Shown here: in pieces, positions 1 to 7,581 of the stretch
How positions within the stretch are numbered: the stretch's first letter is position 1
How the letters are laid out: every line of letters starts with the position of its first letter
Source of the DNA: Borreliella lanei
Lineage (GTDB): Bacteria; Spirochaetota; Spirochaetia; Borreliales; Borreliaceae
Assembly: GCF_014205895.1 (NCBI RefSeq)
Contig: NZ_JACHFC010000002.1
Span: 62,001 to 126,000, forward strand
Direction of reading: 5' to 3'
Length of the DNA: 64,000 nucleotides
Program-made: the position numbers and the translations under genes
Notes under the pieces: model-generated
What the model was told of the DNA's origin: nothing
Database searches by the model: none
Seen by the model: only the letters and a program-made list of their open reading frames with translations

Positions 1-21
1 TAAGCTTATAGAAAAATAAAG

Positions 22-62
22 AAACTTTTTTAAAAAAATTGATTTTTTTTTTAAAAAAGTTT
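22..62. terminator. A/T-only inverted repeat, possible bidirectional terminator
   Basis: A perfect 17-bp inverted repeat (arms 22-38 and 46-62, 7-nt loop) is built almost wholly of A and T runs. A second, overlapping pairing (55-63 with 72-80) is followed by a run of T. It lies before the stronger hairpin at 88-116 and probably belongs to the 3' end of a gene left of the window. The stems are weak because they lack G-C pairs. Confidence 0.4.
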
Positions 63-87
63 TTAAAGCTGAAAACTTTTTTTCTTC

Positions 88-122
88 TTTTGCCAATATT
101 AGAAATATTGGCAAAATCTTTT
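88..122 (+). terminator. Rho-independent terminator of the gene left of the window
   Basis: A perfect 13-bp stem (88-100 with 104-116) has a 3-nt AGA loop and is followed by TCTTTT. The stem holds the G-C core GCC/GGC, unlike the surrounding A/T runs. It sits upstream of the lepB promoter, so it most likely ends a plus-strand transcript entering from the left and insulates lepB from it. Confidence 0.65.
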
Positions 123-196
123 AATTCAAAATTGACACTCTTTTTGTCATTGAATAAAAAATTTTTTTTACGTTTTTCTACCCTTTGCTTTTTTTT

Positions 197-205
197 TGGT
201 ATAAT
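197..205 (+). promoter_or_regulatory. Extended -10 promoter for lepB
   Basis: TGGTATAAT matches an extended -10 element (TGn before a perfect TATAAT). No good -35 hexamer lies 16-18 bp upstream, as expected for extended -10 promoters. A start site near 212 would give a leader of about 58 nt. Confidence 0.5.
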
Positions 206-269
206 CATAACATGCTATTTCATTATACAATAGAAAATTGCATTTGAATGAAAGCATCGTTTAAAAGTT

Positions 270-776
270 ATGAGAATATTTAAAGCTCACAAATATGAAC
301 TAGCGTCGATTTTAGCCGCTTGCTTATTTTTAATAACCTTAATAAAGTTGTTCTTATCATTTTACATAGTAAAAGGCGAATCAATGACGCCAACAATATT
401 TGAAAAAAATTGGATTGTAAATCACAAATTTGCATACGGACTTAGGCTTAAAAATCGTCAAAAATACCTTTTATTATGGAAGAACCCCCAAAAAAATGAA
501 ATGGTACTTATTAAAGATCCTATAACAAACAAAATTGCCATTAAAAAAATTTTTGCAATTCCTGGAGAAAAATTTAAACAAATAGAAAAAAATAAAATAT
601 GCATACACGACTTAAACTTTAAAATAGATGAAAATATTTTAAAAAAAAATAATAAAAAAATTCCTGATGACCACTATTTAGTTATAGGGGAAAACAAACA
701 GATCTCATTAGACTCAAGAGATTACGGATATATAAAAATTGATAATATATTGGGGAAAATAATTTATTACTTTTAA
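270..776 (+). CDS. lepB: Signal peptidase I (second, short LepB paralogue)
   Basis: Type I signal peptidase that cleaves exported pre-proteins on the outer face of the inner membrane. The 168-residue protein has one N-terminal membrane segment (about 12-33). The catalytic Ser is in GESMTPT (Ser38), the general-base Lys in IAIKKIFAIPGE (Lys92 or 93), and box E reads IGENKQISLDSRDYG near the C terminus. It is shorter than E. coli LepB (about 320) and lacks the second membrane segment and large insertion. The ATG has only a weak ribosome site, and no in-frame upstream start is better. It converges on the Hsp70-like gene with a gap of only 26 nt. It corresponds to BB0263 by order. Confidence 0.93.
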   Translation: MRIFKAHKYELASILAACLFLITLIKLFLSFYIVKGESMTPTIFEKNWIVNHKFAYGLRLKNRQKYLLLWKNPQKNEMVLIKDPITNKIAIKKIFAIPGEKFKQIEKNKICIHDLNFKIDENILKKNNKKIPDDHYLVIGENKQISLDSRDYGYIKIDNILGKIIYYF

Positions 777-802
777 AAAAATATCTTTACTTCTTTGAGT
801 TT

Positions 803-2272
803 TTAATCAATAATACTTGTAAAAGTGTTCGAAAGACTTTCTTTTGCTATATTGTCAGATGAACTTGTAATTTTTATTTCAATAAAATTAGAAGAATTGG
901 TCTCTAAATCTTTAGCATTAACACTCAAAATACCACTTTCATTTAAAGTAAAAAGTACCTCTATTTTAGGAATTCCTTTTAAAGCTTTTTGAATATTACC
1001 AAAGGAAAACCTGCCTATAGAATAATTTAAAGAAGCTTTTTTATATTCGCCTTGAAGTATATGAATCTCAATTTCATCTTGATAATCATTGGTAGTCGTA
1101 AATAGTTTGCTCCTAGAAATTGGTAAAGCAGTATTTCTCTCTATTAAAGTAAAAAATCCATTATCCTTTATCTCAAGTCCAAGAGAATAAGGAGTCACAT
1201 CCTTAAACTTGATAACAGGGTCATTTCTAGAAAGACTACAAGCATGAATACCCGCACCAATAGCTACAACTTCATCTTGATTTAAAGCATCTAAAATTGA
1301 AACAGAAGGAAAGGATTCCTTTAAAACTTTTTTAATCAAGGGAATCCTTGTTGAACCACCAGAAAGTATGATTTTTGAAACACTATTAATATCAACTCCA
1401 GAATCAGCAATACATTCCATAGACAACTGAATGGTTTTGTCAATATATTCACTTATCATCGAATTAAATTCATCCCTTTTAAGATTATAATTTAAATGCT
1501 TACCATCAAGGAAAAGCAAAGTAATGTCGACCTCTTCCATAACAGATAAATTTTTTTTACCCTCTTCAATTCGTTCTCTTAACTGTTCTAGAAGAAAAAT
1601 ATCTTCTATATTAAAATCAGGATATTCATTCTTAAAACTATCTAAAACATGTTTTTCAATGATTTTATTAAAGTCATTGCCTCCAAGTCGGCTTTGCCCT
1701 TTAACTGAAAGAACAGTATAAGTGTCGCCTTGTTTTTCCATAAGAGTTACATCAAAAGTTCCACCCCCAAGATCATAAACAAGAAAAATTCCATCAATCT
1801 GTCTTTCAAAAGCATAAGCAATAGCAGCTGCAGTTGGTTCATTAAGTATGGCCTTACAATTCAAACCAGCAAAATTTGCAGCCTCAACAACACATCTTCT
1901 TTGAATCTCAGAAAAATATGCAGGGACTGTTATTACAGCATTTTCAATCTCTTCATCTAAAAATTTTTCGGCGTTCCTTTTAACACTAGAAAGCAAATGT
2001 GCTGAAATATATTCTGCTTTATAAAATTCACCATCTACTTTATAAAAATTATTAGAACCTATATTGGTCTTAAAATCATAAAATGTTTTTTGAGGATTAA
2101 CTAATATTTGATTTTTAGCAGCACTTCCAACAAGAACATCCTTATCTGAGAAAGAAACAATAGAAGGGGTTATTCGATCACCCCTTTCATTTAATATTAT
2201 CTTAGAATTAACATCAAAATACGATGCCACAGTATTTGTGGTTCCAAGATCAATACCTATCCATTTTTTCAT
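803..2272 (-). CDS. Lidless Hsp70/DnaK-like chaperone
   Basis: Hsp70-family ATPase of 489 residues. The actin-like nucleotide-binding domain (about 1-365) shows GIDLGTTNT at the N terminus, the phosphate-2 motif VYDLGGGTFDV, and ILSGGSTRIP. A beta substrate-binding domain follows (about 380-475), and the protein then stops. The helical lid and C-terminal tail of DnaK (about 610-640 residues) are absent. The start has a strong ribosome site (GGGAGGT, 5 nt before ATG) and overlaps the preceding gene by 23 nt, so the two are probably translationally coupled. It is the last gene of the flagellar superoperon. A role as a client-specific or flagellar chaperone is inference. It corresponds to BB0264 and is not the main DnaK. 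Confidence 0.92.
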   Translation of the reverse strand: MKKWIGIDLGTTNTVASYFDVNSKIILNERGDRITPSIVSFSDKDVLVGSAAKNQILVNPQKTFYDFKTNIGSNNFYKVDGEFYKAEYISAHLLSSVKRNAEKFLDEEIENAVITVPAYFSEIQRRCVVEAANFAGLNCKAILNEPTAAAIAYAFERQIDGIFLVYDLGGGTFDVTLMEKQGDTYTVLSVKGQSRLGGNDFNKIIEKHVLDSFKNEYPDFNIEDIFLLEQLRERIEEGKKNLSVMEEVDITLLFLDGKHLNYNLKRDEFNSMISEYIDKTIQLSMECIADSGVDINSVSKIILSGGSTRIPLIKKVLKESFPSVSILDALNQDEVVAIGAGIHACSLSRNDPVIKFKDVTPYSLGLEIKDNGFFTLIERNTALPISRSKLFTTTNDYQDEIEIHILQGEYKKASLNYSIGRFSFGNIQKALKGIPKIEVLFTLNESGILSVNAKDLETNSSNFIEIKITSSSDNIAKESLSNTFTSIID

Positions 2273-2771
2273 GAATACCTCCCCTATGTATTGAAATAAT
2301 TAACTCAACCTCACCTAGATCTAACTTAAACTTTTTAGCAATAGCTTCAAAAGACATACCTTGTTCATGAAGTAAAATAATCTGATTGCGAACATTATAA
2401 CTTTCTTTTATTATATTTTTTTCAATAGTAGGCATAGAATAATCCAAATTGCTTTTATAAATTCCATCACTTTTCGATCCAAAACTAGAAGGACTATTCC
2501 CAGGAATAGAACTGTTATTAAATCCTAACAACCTTTGATCAAGAATTTCAATTCTCTCGTCAACCTCTTTAATGATTCTATTTAAACTTTCAATTTTTAT
2601 TTCAATAATATTTATATTTCTATCCGTAGCCTGATTAATTTCAATAATTGTTTTATCTACCTCACTTTTGAACTTTCTAAGTATGCTATTGGATTTTATT
2701 TTCAAATTAATATACACATGAAAATATACAAAAATAAATATAATTAAAATAAGATAAAAAACAATAAACAT
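2250..2771 (-). CDS. SwrB/DUF6115-like membrane-anchored protein
   Basis: Protein of 173 residues with an N-terminal membrane anchor (about 2-22) and a predicted coiled coil (about 30-82). A Ser/Pro-rich linker leads to a C-terminal helix-turn-helix-like segment (about 128-160: HEQGMSFEAIAKKFKLDLGEV, shown here only as its key part GMSFEAIAKKF). That last block resembles the end of SwrB/DUF6115 proteins, which in Firmicutes sit in fla/che operons and aid flagellar basal body assembly. The family match is from pattern recognition and needs a profile search. It lies in the flagellar operon tail and overlaps the Hsp70-like gene. It corresponds to BB0265. Confidence 0.8.
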   Translation of the reverse strand: MFIVFYLILIIFIFVYFHVYINLKIKSNSILRKFKSEVDKTIIEINQATDRNINIIEIKIESLNRIIKEVDERIEILDQRLLGFNNSSIPGNSPSSFGSKSDGIYKSNLDYSMPTIEKNIIKESYNVRNQIILLHEQGMSFEAIAKKFKLDLGEVELIISIHRGGIHEKMDRY

Positions 2772-2790
2772 ATAAAAACCCTAAAACATT

Positions 2791-3099
2791 TTATCTCTTA
2801 ATATTAACATTTTTACCAATTTTAGGATCTTCAAATTTATCAGAATATAAACTAAGCATTACTTTCTCTTCATTCTTATTTTTTTTAACTGGAAACGAAA
2901 GCAAATAATCATCCTCGACTTTATCAACTACATATACATTATTAACTTCAGAGTCAGTATGACAATCTCTTAAAAATCTAAATCTAGCACTTTGATTAAT
3001 CTTTAATCTTTTGCGCTTTTTACTTTCACTTAAAAATTGTCTGGCTTTAAAAGATCCAACAACAGACATTTTAAAAACTTCAAATGTATCCATATACAA
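2791..3099 (-). CDS. Small basic protein of unknown function
   Basis: Protein of 102 residues, rich in Lys and Arg near positions 25-45 and mainly beta-like afterwards (YVVDKVEDDYLLSFPV). It has no signal peptide or membrane segment and I do not recognise a family. An AAGGA ribosome site lies 5 nt before the first ATG and 11 nt before an in-frame second ATG two codons on, so either may be used. It sits between the FapA-like gene and the SwrB-like gene, with gaps of about 20 nt, in the same transcription unit. A flagellar role is suggested only by position. It corresponds to BB0266. Confidence 0.75.
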   Translation of the reverse strand: MYMDTFEVFKMSVVGSFKARQFLSESKKRKRLKINQSARFRFLRDCHTDSEVNNVYVVDKVEDDYLLSFPVKKNKNEEKVMLSLYSDKFEDPKIGKNVNIKR

Positions 3100-3119
3100 A
3101 TCCTTATATTAAAGATCAT

Positions 3120-5024
3120 TCACCTAGACTTAAAAGGAATATAGGTCATAACTTTAATATAATTATCATCCTCTATAAAAGTGACGTTGTTATAATCTTT
3201 TGAAAGCTCATAAAAAGCATTCTTAATATAAAGCTTAACGCCCGAACAAGCTATATTTTCAACAGAAACTTTACCCTCTATCTTAGTATTTTCAAGCTCA
3301 TTTTGCAAATCAATTCGCTTGGCCTCTATCATTTTTATTTCCATTCTAAGAATTTTACTCTCATTAACAAATTCATTGTAACTATCAATCTTTAGGGATT
3401 TTTCCGACTTATCTGTAATAAGCACAATATTCTTTTTTAAAGCAACAATATCTTTAGTTAAAACTTCTAATCGCTTTTCAATTTTTTCAAGATGACTAGT
3501 AAACCTAGTTAGTAAATCTTTAATTTCAGGATCATAGCCAACATCAATGCAAGTTTCACAACTTCTATCAGAGCCTATAGAATAAGCCCTAACCTCTTCT
3601 TTTGCACAAACATTAGAACCAACTATTTTTGATTTTTTGCCGATACAAAGAACTCTCTTTTTAGAAGAAACTGAAGAATTCACAATACCTCTTAAAACTT
3701 CAACTTCCCCACCACAATTTAAAGTAACATTTTCTAAAAACTTAGCCCTAACATTGCCCCGTGCATAAATTTTAGAATCGCCCTTACCATTCACACCACT
3801 ATGAAAAATAATAGACCCATCCGTTTTTAAATTGCACCGACCTACCAATCCTTTCACTTCTATTCCACTTTTAGCCATAATATTGTATCCATCTAAAACA
3901 TTGCCTTGTACAAGAACCATTCCATTATTTATTATATCCCCAGTAGCAGGGCCAACATCACCTTTGACTAAATAAATATTATGAACAGATATTACACCAT
4001 CTGAAACAGACATATACCCATTGCATTTTGCCCGAATTTTATAACCATCTCTAAAAGTATTCTCACCCAAAATAAAATTAATGTCCTGTCCACTCTCTGA
4101 TTTTAACACTTTGCCAAAAACGGTATAACCATCTACACCTTTGCTAAAAGGAATAATTCTGGCCAATTCTTCACCTTCAATTACATTTCTAAATCCTATG
4201 CTTGAAACCTCATACTCACCAAGCCTATTATTTTCATCAACAATAAAATCAATATAAGAATCCTTGCCCTTTACTGGCTCTAGCCCTCTTGCAAGTTCAA
4301 CAGGCTCGCCATAAACAGGATAATCCACAAATTTTGTTACTTTATCCTTAAGTATTGCAATATCTATTACTCCATATTTTCTAAGGATATTGAAAATATC
4401 TTGTGCAAAAATTTCAGCTCCATTAATTCCAGGCGCGGTAAATTCAATGGTAACTGACATTGAATTTTCTGATATTTGAACCATCATTGTAACATTTTCA
4501 GAAGGATCAGATTCAAAATCAGCAATTTTTTCATAATATCCACTAGCATTCTCAACTATACCTTTCACAATGTCTTTGTTGAAATTTTCAATATTGCTAT
4601 GTAATTCTAATTTAAAAATAACATCTTGATACTTAATAGGAATTCCTTGTCCTTTTGGTGAGATAACTTTTAGGAATACACCTTTTGAAGATTTCCTGAT
4701 AAAAAATTCGCCATCTGATGAAATCGCCTCTTCTTCTCCTGAATCATTTTTTGAATCAAGAGACACTTTAGGCTTGCTAGAAGAATTCCTATAGGCAACT
4801 ATTTTCCATTTTTTCTTCCCATATCCCAATATACCATTACTGCCTTTTAACAAAATCTCATAGTCTAATTCTTTATAAGGCACCGAAAGCTCCAAAGAAG
4901 CGTCATTTAAGGCTTCTTCAAGAGTATCTGCTTCTATTTCCATCAAATCAATATGACTTTCTCTTTCCAAGTAAGATCGCATTTTATCACAAAGTTCAGA
5001 AAAATTTATAGCCCTGTCATCCAT
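3120..5024 (-). CDS. FapA-like protein (DUF342) with N-terminal Jag-N-type domain
   Basis: Cytoplasmic protein of 634 residues. Residues about 25-80 (IEADTLEEALNDASLEL, then GILGYGKKKWKI) resemble the Jag-N domain seen at the N terminus of KhpB/Jag. The middle (about 230-500) is Gly- and Val-rich with regular short strands, typical of the DUF342/FapA right-handed beta-helix. A long coiled coil (about 505-580) and a short beta domain follow. FapA in Vibrio is a pole-associated flagellar assembly factor. AAGGA lies 6 nt before the ATG. It follows flgV by 2 nt. It corresponds to BB0267. Family confidence is high; the exact role is unknown. Confidence 0.85.
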   Translation of the reverse strand: MDDRAINFSELCDKMRSYLERESHIDLMEIEADTLEEALNDASLELSVPYKELDYEILLKGSNGILGYGKKKWKIVAYRNSSSKPKVSLDSKNDSGEEEAISSDGEFFIRKSSKGVFLKVISPKGQGIPIKYQDVIFKLELHSNIENFNKDIVKGIVENASGYYEKIADFESDPSENVTMMVQISENSMSVTIEFTAPGINGAEIFAQDIFNILRKYGVIDIAILKDKVTKFVDYPVYGEPVELARGLEPVKGKDSYIDFIVDENNRLGEYEVSSIGFRNVIEGEELARIIPFSKGVDGYTVFGKVLKSESGQDINFILGENTFRDGYKIRAKCNGYMSVSDGVISVHNIYLVKGDVGPATGDIINNGMVLVQGNVLDGYNIMAKSGIEVKGLVGRCNLKTDGSIIFHSGVNGKGDSKIYARGNVRAKFLENVTLNCGGEVEVLRGIVNSSVSSKKRVLCIGKKSKIVGSNVCAKEEVRAYSIGSDRSCETCIDVGYDPEIKDLLTRFTSHLEKIEKRLEVLTKDIVALKKNIVLITDKSEKSLKIDSYNEFVNESKILRMEIKMIEAKRIDLQNELENTKIEGKVSVENIACSGVKLYIKNAFYELSKDYNNVTFIEDDNYIKVMTYIPFKSR

Positions 5025-5026
5025 AT

Positions 5027-5506
5027 TTATTCCTTCTTGCTCATTAAAGTTTTAATAGCATCTGCAACAACTTTTGGATCATTATCTTCAATAAATGACA
5101 TTTTTTTATTTTTGTTACTCCCCCTACTCATGTCTTCTGTATCAAATTTATACTTTTTAATCTCTTCTATAAGATCAACACTACCACTGCTATTTTGAGA
5201 ATTCTCATAAAGAGAATTTTTATTTTGAAAAGCAAGATTCTCTTTAAAATCCTTATCACTCTTCTTATCATCTTGAAACTTATTTTCCATATCTTTAGAC
5301 AATTCTGTTGAAAAAAGATTCGATAAATATTTCTTATAGATATACTCAATTAAAAGTCCAATAACAAAAAAAAATACAAACTGTAATAAAGATCTCATTA
5401 AGATTGTAAAAAATGATAAACCACAAAACAAGCCTAAAGCGGCTGAAATAAACAGTGCTGACACACTAGCTAATAAAATATACTTTAATTCCCTGCTTGC
5501 AAACAT
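5027..5506 (-). CDS. flgV: FlgV-type inner membrane flagellar protein (once described as Hfq)
   Basis: Protein of 159 residues with two adjacent N-terminal membrane segments (about 10-28 and 34-56). A hydrophilic, acidic, low-complexity cytoplasmic tail follows, ending in a short conserved-looking helix (DNDPKVVADAIKTLMSKKE). By order it is BB0268, first reported as an unusual Hfq and later redescribed as the flagellar protein FlgV. From memory, FlgV is linked to control of flagellar number and assembly. The sequence shows no Sm fold, and two membrane segments do not fit Hfq. It lies 6 nt after flhG and 2 nt before the FapA-like gene. Confidence 0.8.
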   Translation of the reverse strand: MFASRELKYILLASVSALFISAALGLFCGLSFFTILMRSLLQFVFFFVIGLLIEYIYKKYLSNLFSTELSKDMENKFQDDKKSDKDFKENLAFQNKNSLYENSQNSSGSVDLIEEIKKYKFDTEDMSRGSNKNKKMSFIEDNDPKVVADAIKTLMSKKE

Positions 5507-5512
5507 AATGTC

Positions 5513-6400
5513 TTATTCCACACCAAAAAACCTTAATATAAAACCTATAACCCCTCTTCTTTTTCTGTTATCTAGAGAAACCTCCTCAAGGGTGGCAACA
5601 ATAGAATCAAGACAATAGCTGGCTTTGCTATTTGGATTTACCAAAACAAAAGGCTTTTGCTTAAAAACAGAGCTTCTAATGTTTTGATCCTCATAAATAT
5701 GACCCAAATAATCAATATTTAAATTCAAAAATTGCCCCGAAATATCTATAACCTTTTTAGCAACTCCCTTAGCCTCGCTAACATTAGCTACTCTATTAAC
5801 AATAAGTCTTAAATTTTTTAAATTCTCCATCTTATAAGACAAAACCTTTATTATTCCATAAGCATCGGTAATCGACGTAGGTTCTGGAGTAGTAACAATA
5901 ACAACATCGTCACTAGAAAGTAAAAACGAAATAACTTGCCTTGAAATTCCAGCACTAGTATCTATTACAACTATATCATATTCATATATTTTTAATAATT
6001 CTTTGATAAATTTATTAACATCAACATCAGAGAGATCTAAAAGCTCCATTGTACCAGAAGCACCGGCTAAAAGATCAATATTGTACTCGGTCTTTGTTAT
6101 TACTTCTCTGATATCACGACTTTGAGCAATCATATGATATATACTATACTTGGGAATAACTCCAAGCAAAATATTAACATTAGCCATTCCAATATCAGCA
6201 TCAAGTATTAATACCTTTTTGCCAAGCTCAGAATATTTAAGAGCAAGTCCAATTGCAATATTGCTTTTACCAACACCACCTTTACCACTACTAACAGCAA
6301 TAAATCTTGTTTTACTATTTTGAACTTTCTCATCAACTGAAAAATTAAATTTACCATTTAATCTCATCATATCTCTTAAACTTTGAGCTTGATCTTCCAT
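5513..6400 (-). CDS. flhG: FlhG (YlxH/FleN) MinD-like flagellar number ATPase
   Basis: ParA/MinD-family ATPase of 295 residues that works with the FlhF GTPase to set flagellar number and position. It has a deviant Walker [11 protein letters not shown] (about 40-49), a switch I region with [17 protein letters not shown], and Walker [11 protein letters not shown]. The N terminus (about 1-15, [13 protein letters not shown]) matches the conserved FlhG DQAxxLR activator motif that stimulates FlhF. The ribosome site GGAAAG lies 5-6 nt before the ATG. It lies 11 nt after flhF. It corresponds to BB0269 (ylxH-1). Confidence 0.95.
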   Translation of the reverse strand: MEDQAQSLRDMMRLNGKFNFSVDEKVQNSKTRFIAVSSGKGGVGKSNIAIGLALKYSELGKKVLILDADIGMANVNILLGVIPKYSIYHMIAQSRDIREVITKTEYNIDLLAGASGTMELLDLSDVDVNKFIKELLKIYEYDIVVIDTSAGISRQVISFLLSSDDVVIVTTPEPTSITDAYGIIKVLSYKMENLKNLRLIVNRVANVSEAKGVAKKVIDISGQFLNLNIDYLGHIYEDQNIRSSVFKQKPFVLVNPNSKASYCLDSIVATLEEVSLDNRKRRGVIGFILRFFGVE

Positions 6401-6411
6401 TATAACTTTCC

Positions 6412-7578
6412 TTAATAATAAGATTTACTTTTTATCTTCTTAATAAACTCTGAATCATCGCTTATTCTGTAGCCATTTATTCTTCTAATAAAAGTAAGTG
6501 GTTCTGCAACGCTGATATTATGAGGAACAATTTGCCCATCCGTAACATAAGAAACTACTTTCTTCATTTCATAAATCAAACTTATCAAATTTCCAACACA
6601 AGTGGTTTCATCCACTTTGGTAAAAATCACAGTTTTATAATTAAAAGGAGAGAATTGGTGAAATATTTCTTTGACATCTGATGTTTTTGTGGTAGAGCTG
6701 ACAGCTAAATGAAATTCGGCATCTCTTCCACAAGCATTAAGAAGTTCCTTCATCTCAGCAAGCTTCATGAAATCTTTAGGACTTTTGCCAATTGTATCAA
6801 CAAGTATAAGATCGAAATCCTTTGAATCAGTAATTTCATCTTTTAAATCTTTAAAAGACTCAATTGCTCTAACCGGAATACCCATAATATCACCATAAGT
6901 TTGAATTTGTTTTTTAGCTCCAATACGATAATTATCAATAGTAATAATTTTAATATTTAAACTCTTAGATTCTCCATTAATACCATAAATTGCTGCAAGT
7001 TTTGCAATCGTAGTAGTCTTTCCAACACCTGTTGGGCCAACTAAAATAAAAACCCTTTTCTTAAGATTATCAATAATAGATCCTGAACATTTAATTGTCT
7101 TTGCAATATATAAAACAACATCCTCTCTAACCCTCTCATAATCATCAAGATCTGACAAACTAAATTCTCTCTTAATAAACTCATTAATGTCTTTAATATA
7201 GTTTTCAGAAAAATCATTTTCTCTTAAAATATCTTCGATTTTTGTAATTGTTGGATGATTAATATTTTCTTTTTTATGAGCAAGCTCTGTTTTAAGAGAC
7301 TTAACTTCTTTAAGCACATCTTCAATTGAAGAATTTTCTTCTCTTTTAATACTTTGAAGAATCTTTCGCTTTTCATCTTCAACATTAATCTGTTGATTAC
7401 CAATGTCATATCTAACATAACCTGAAACTTCAACCCAATCTTTGCTAAATAAACCTAAAATTCCTCCATGGGGAACGGTTTTATAAGTCATAACCCTAGC
7501 ATTTTTGCCATATTTTTTCTTAATTATCTCTATGACTTCATTATAAGTTGGACCTTTTTCTGTAAAATACTGAACCAT
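6412..7578 (-). CDS. flhF: FlhF, SRP-type GTPase for flagellar placement
   Basis: SRP-family GTPase of 388 residues that marks the site of flagellum assembly at the cell pole. The N-terminal B domain (about 1-95) begins [22 protein letters not shown], the typical FlhF start. A helical N domain follows, then the G domain with P-loop [16 protein letters not shown], the G3-like DTIGKSPKD, and the TKVDE guanine-specificity motif. It is close to the usual family length. It is encoded just after flhA (3-nt gap) and just before flhG, the conserved order. It corresponds to BB0270. Confidence 0.96.
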   Translation of the reverse strand: MVQYFTEKGPTYNEVIEIIKKKYGKNARVMTYKTVPHGGILGLFSKDWVEVSGYVRYDIGNQQINVEDEKRKILQSIKREENSSIEDVLKEVKSLKTELAHKKENINHPTITKIEDILRENDFSENYIKDINEFIKREFSLSDLDDYERVREDVVLYIAKTIKCSGSIIDNLKKRVFILVGPTGVGKTTTIAKLAAIYGINGESKSLNIKIITIDNYRIGAKKQIQTYGDIMGIPVRAIESFKDLKDEITDSKDFDLILVDTIGKSPKDFMKLAEMKELLNACGRDAEFHLAVSSTTKTSDVKEIFHQFSPFNYKTVIFTKVDETTCVGNLISLIYEMKKVVSYVTDGQIVPHNISVAEPLTFIRRINGYRISDDSEFIKKIKSKSYY

Positions 7579-7581
7579 ATA

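Noticed and set aside
132-205. TTGACA at 132-137 as the -35 of the lepB promoter
   Set aside because: It lies 62 bp from the TATAAT at 200-205, far outside the usual 16-19 bp, and has no good -10 of its own.
39-233. 64-codon hydrophobic plus-strand frame
   Set aside because: Opens with TTG in a hairpin loop, has no ribosome site, runs through the terminator at 88-122 and the lepB promoter, and is rich in codons from A/T runs.
5027-5506. Hfq RNA chaperone
   Set aside because: Two N-terminal membrane helices and no Sm1/Sm2 motifs; position in the flagellar operon fits FlgV.
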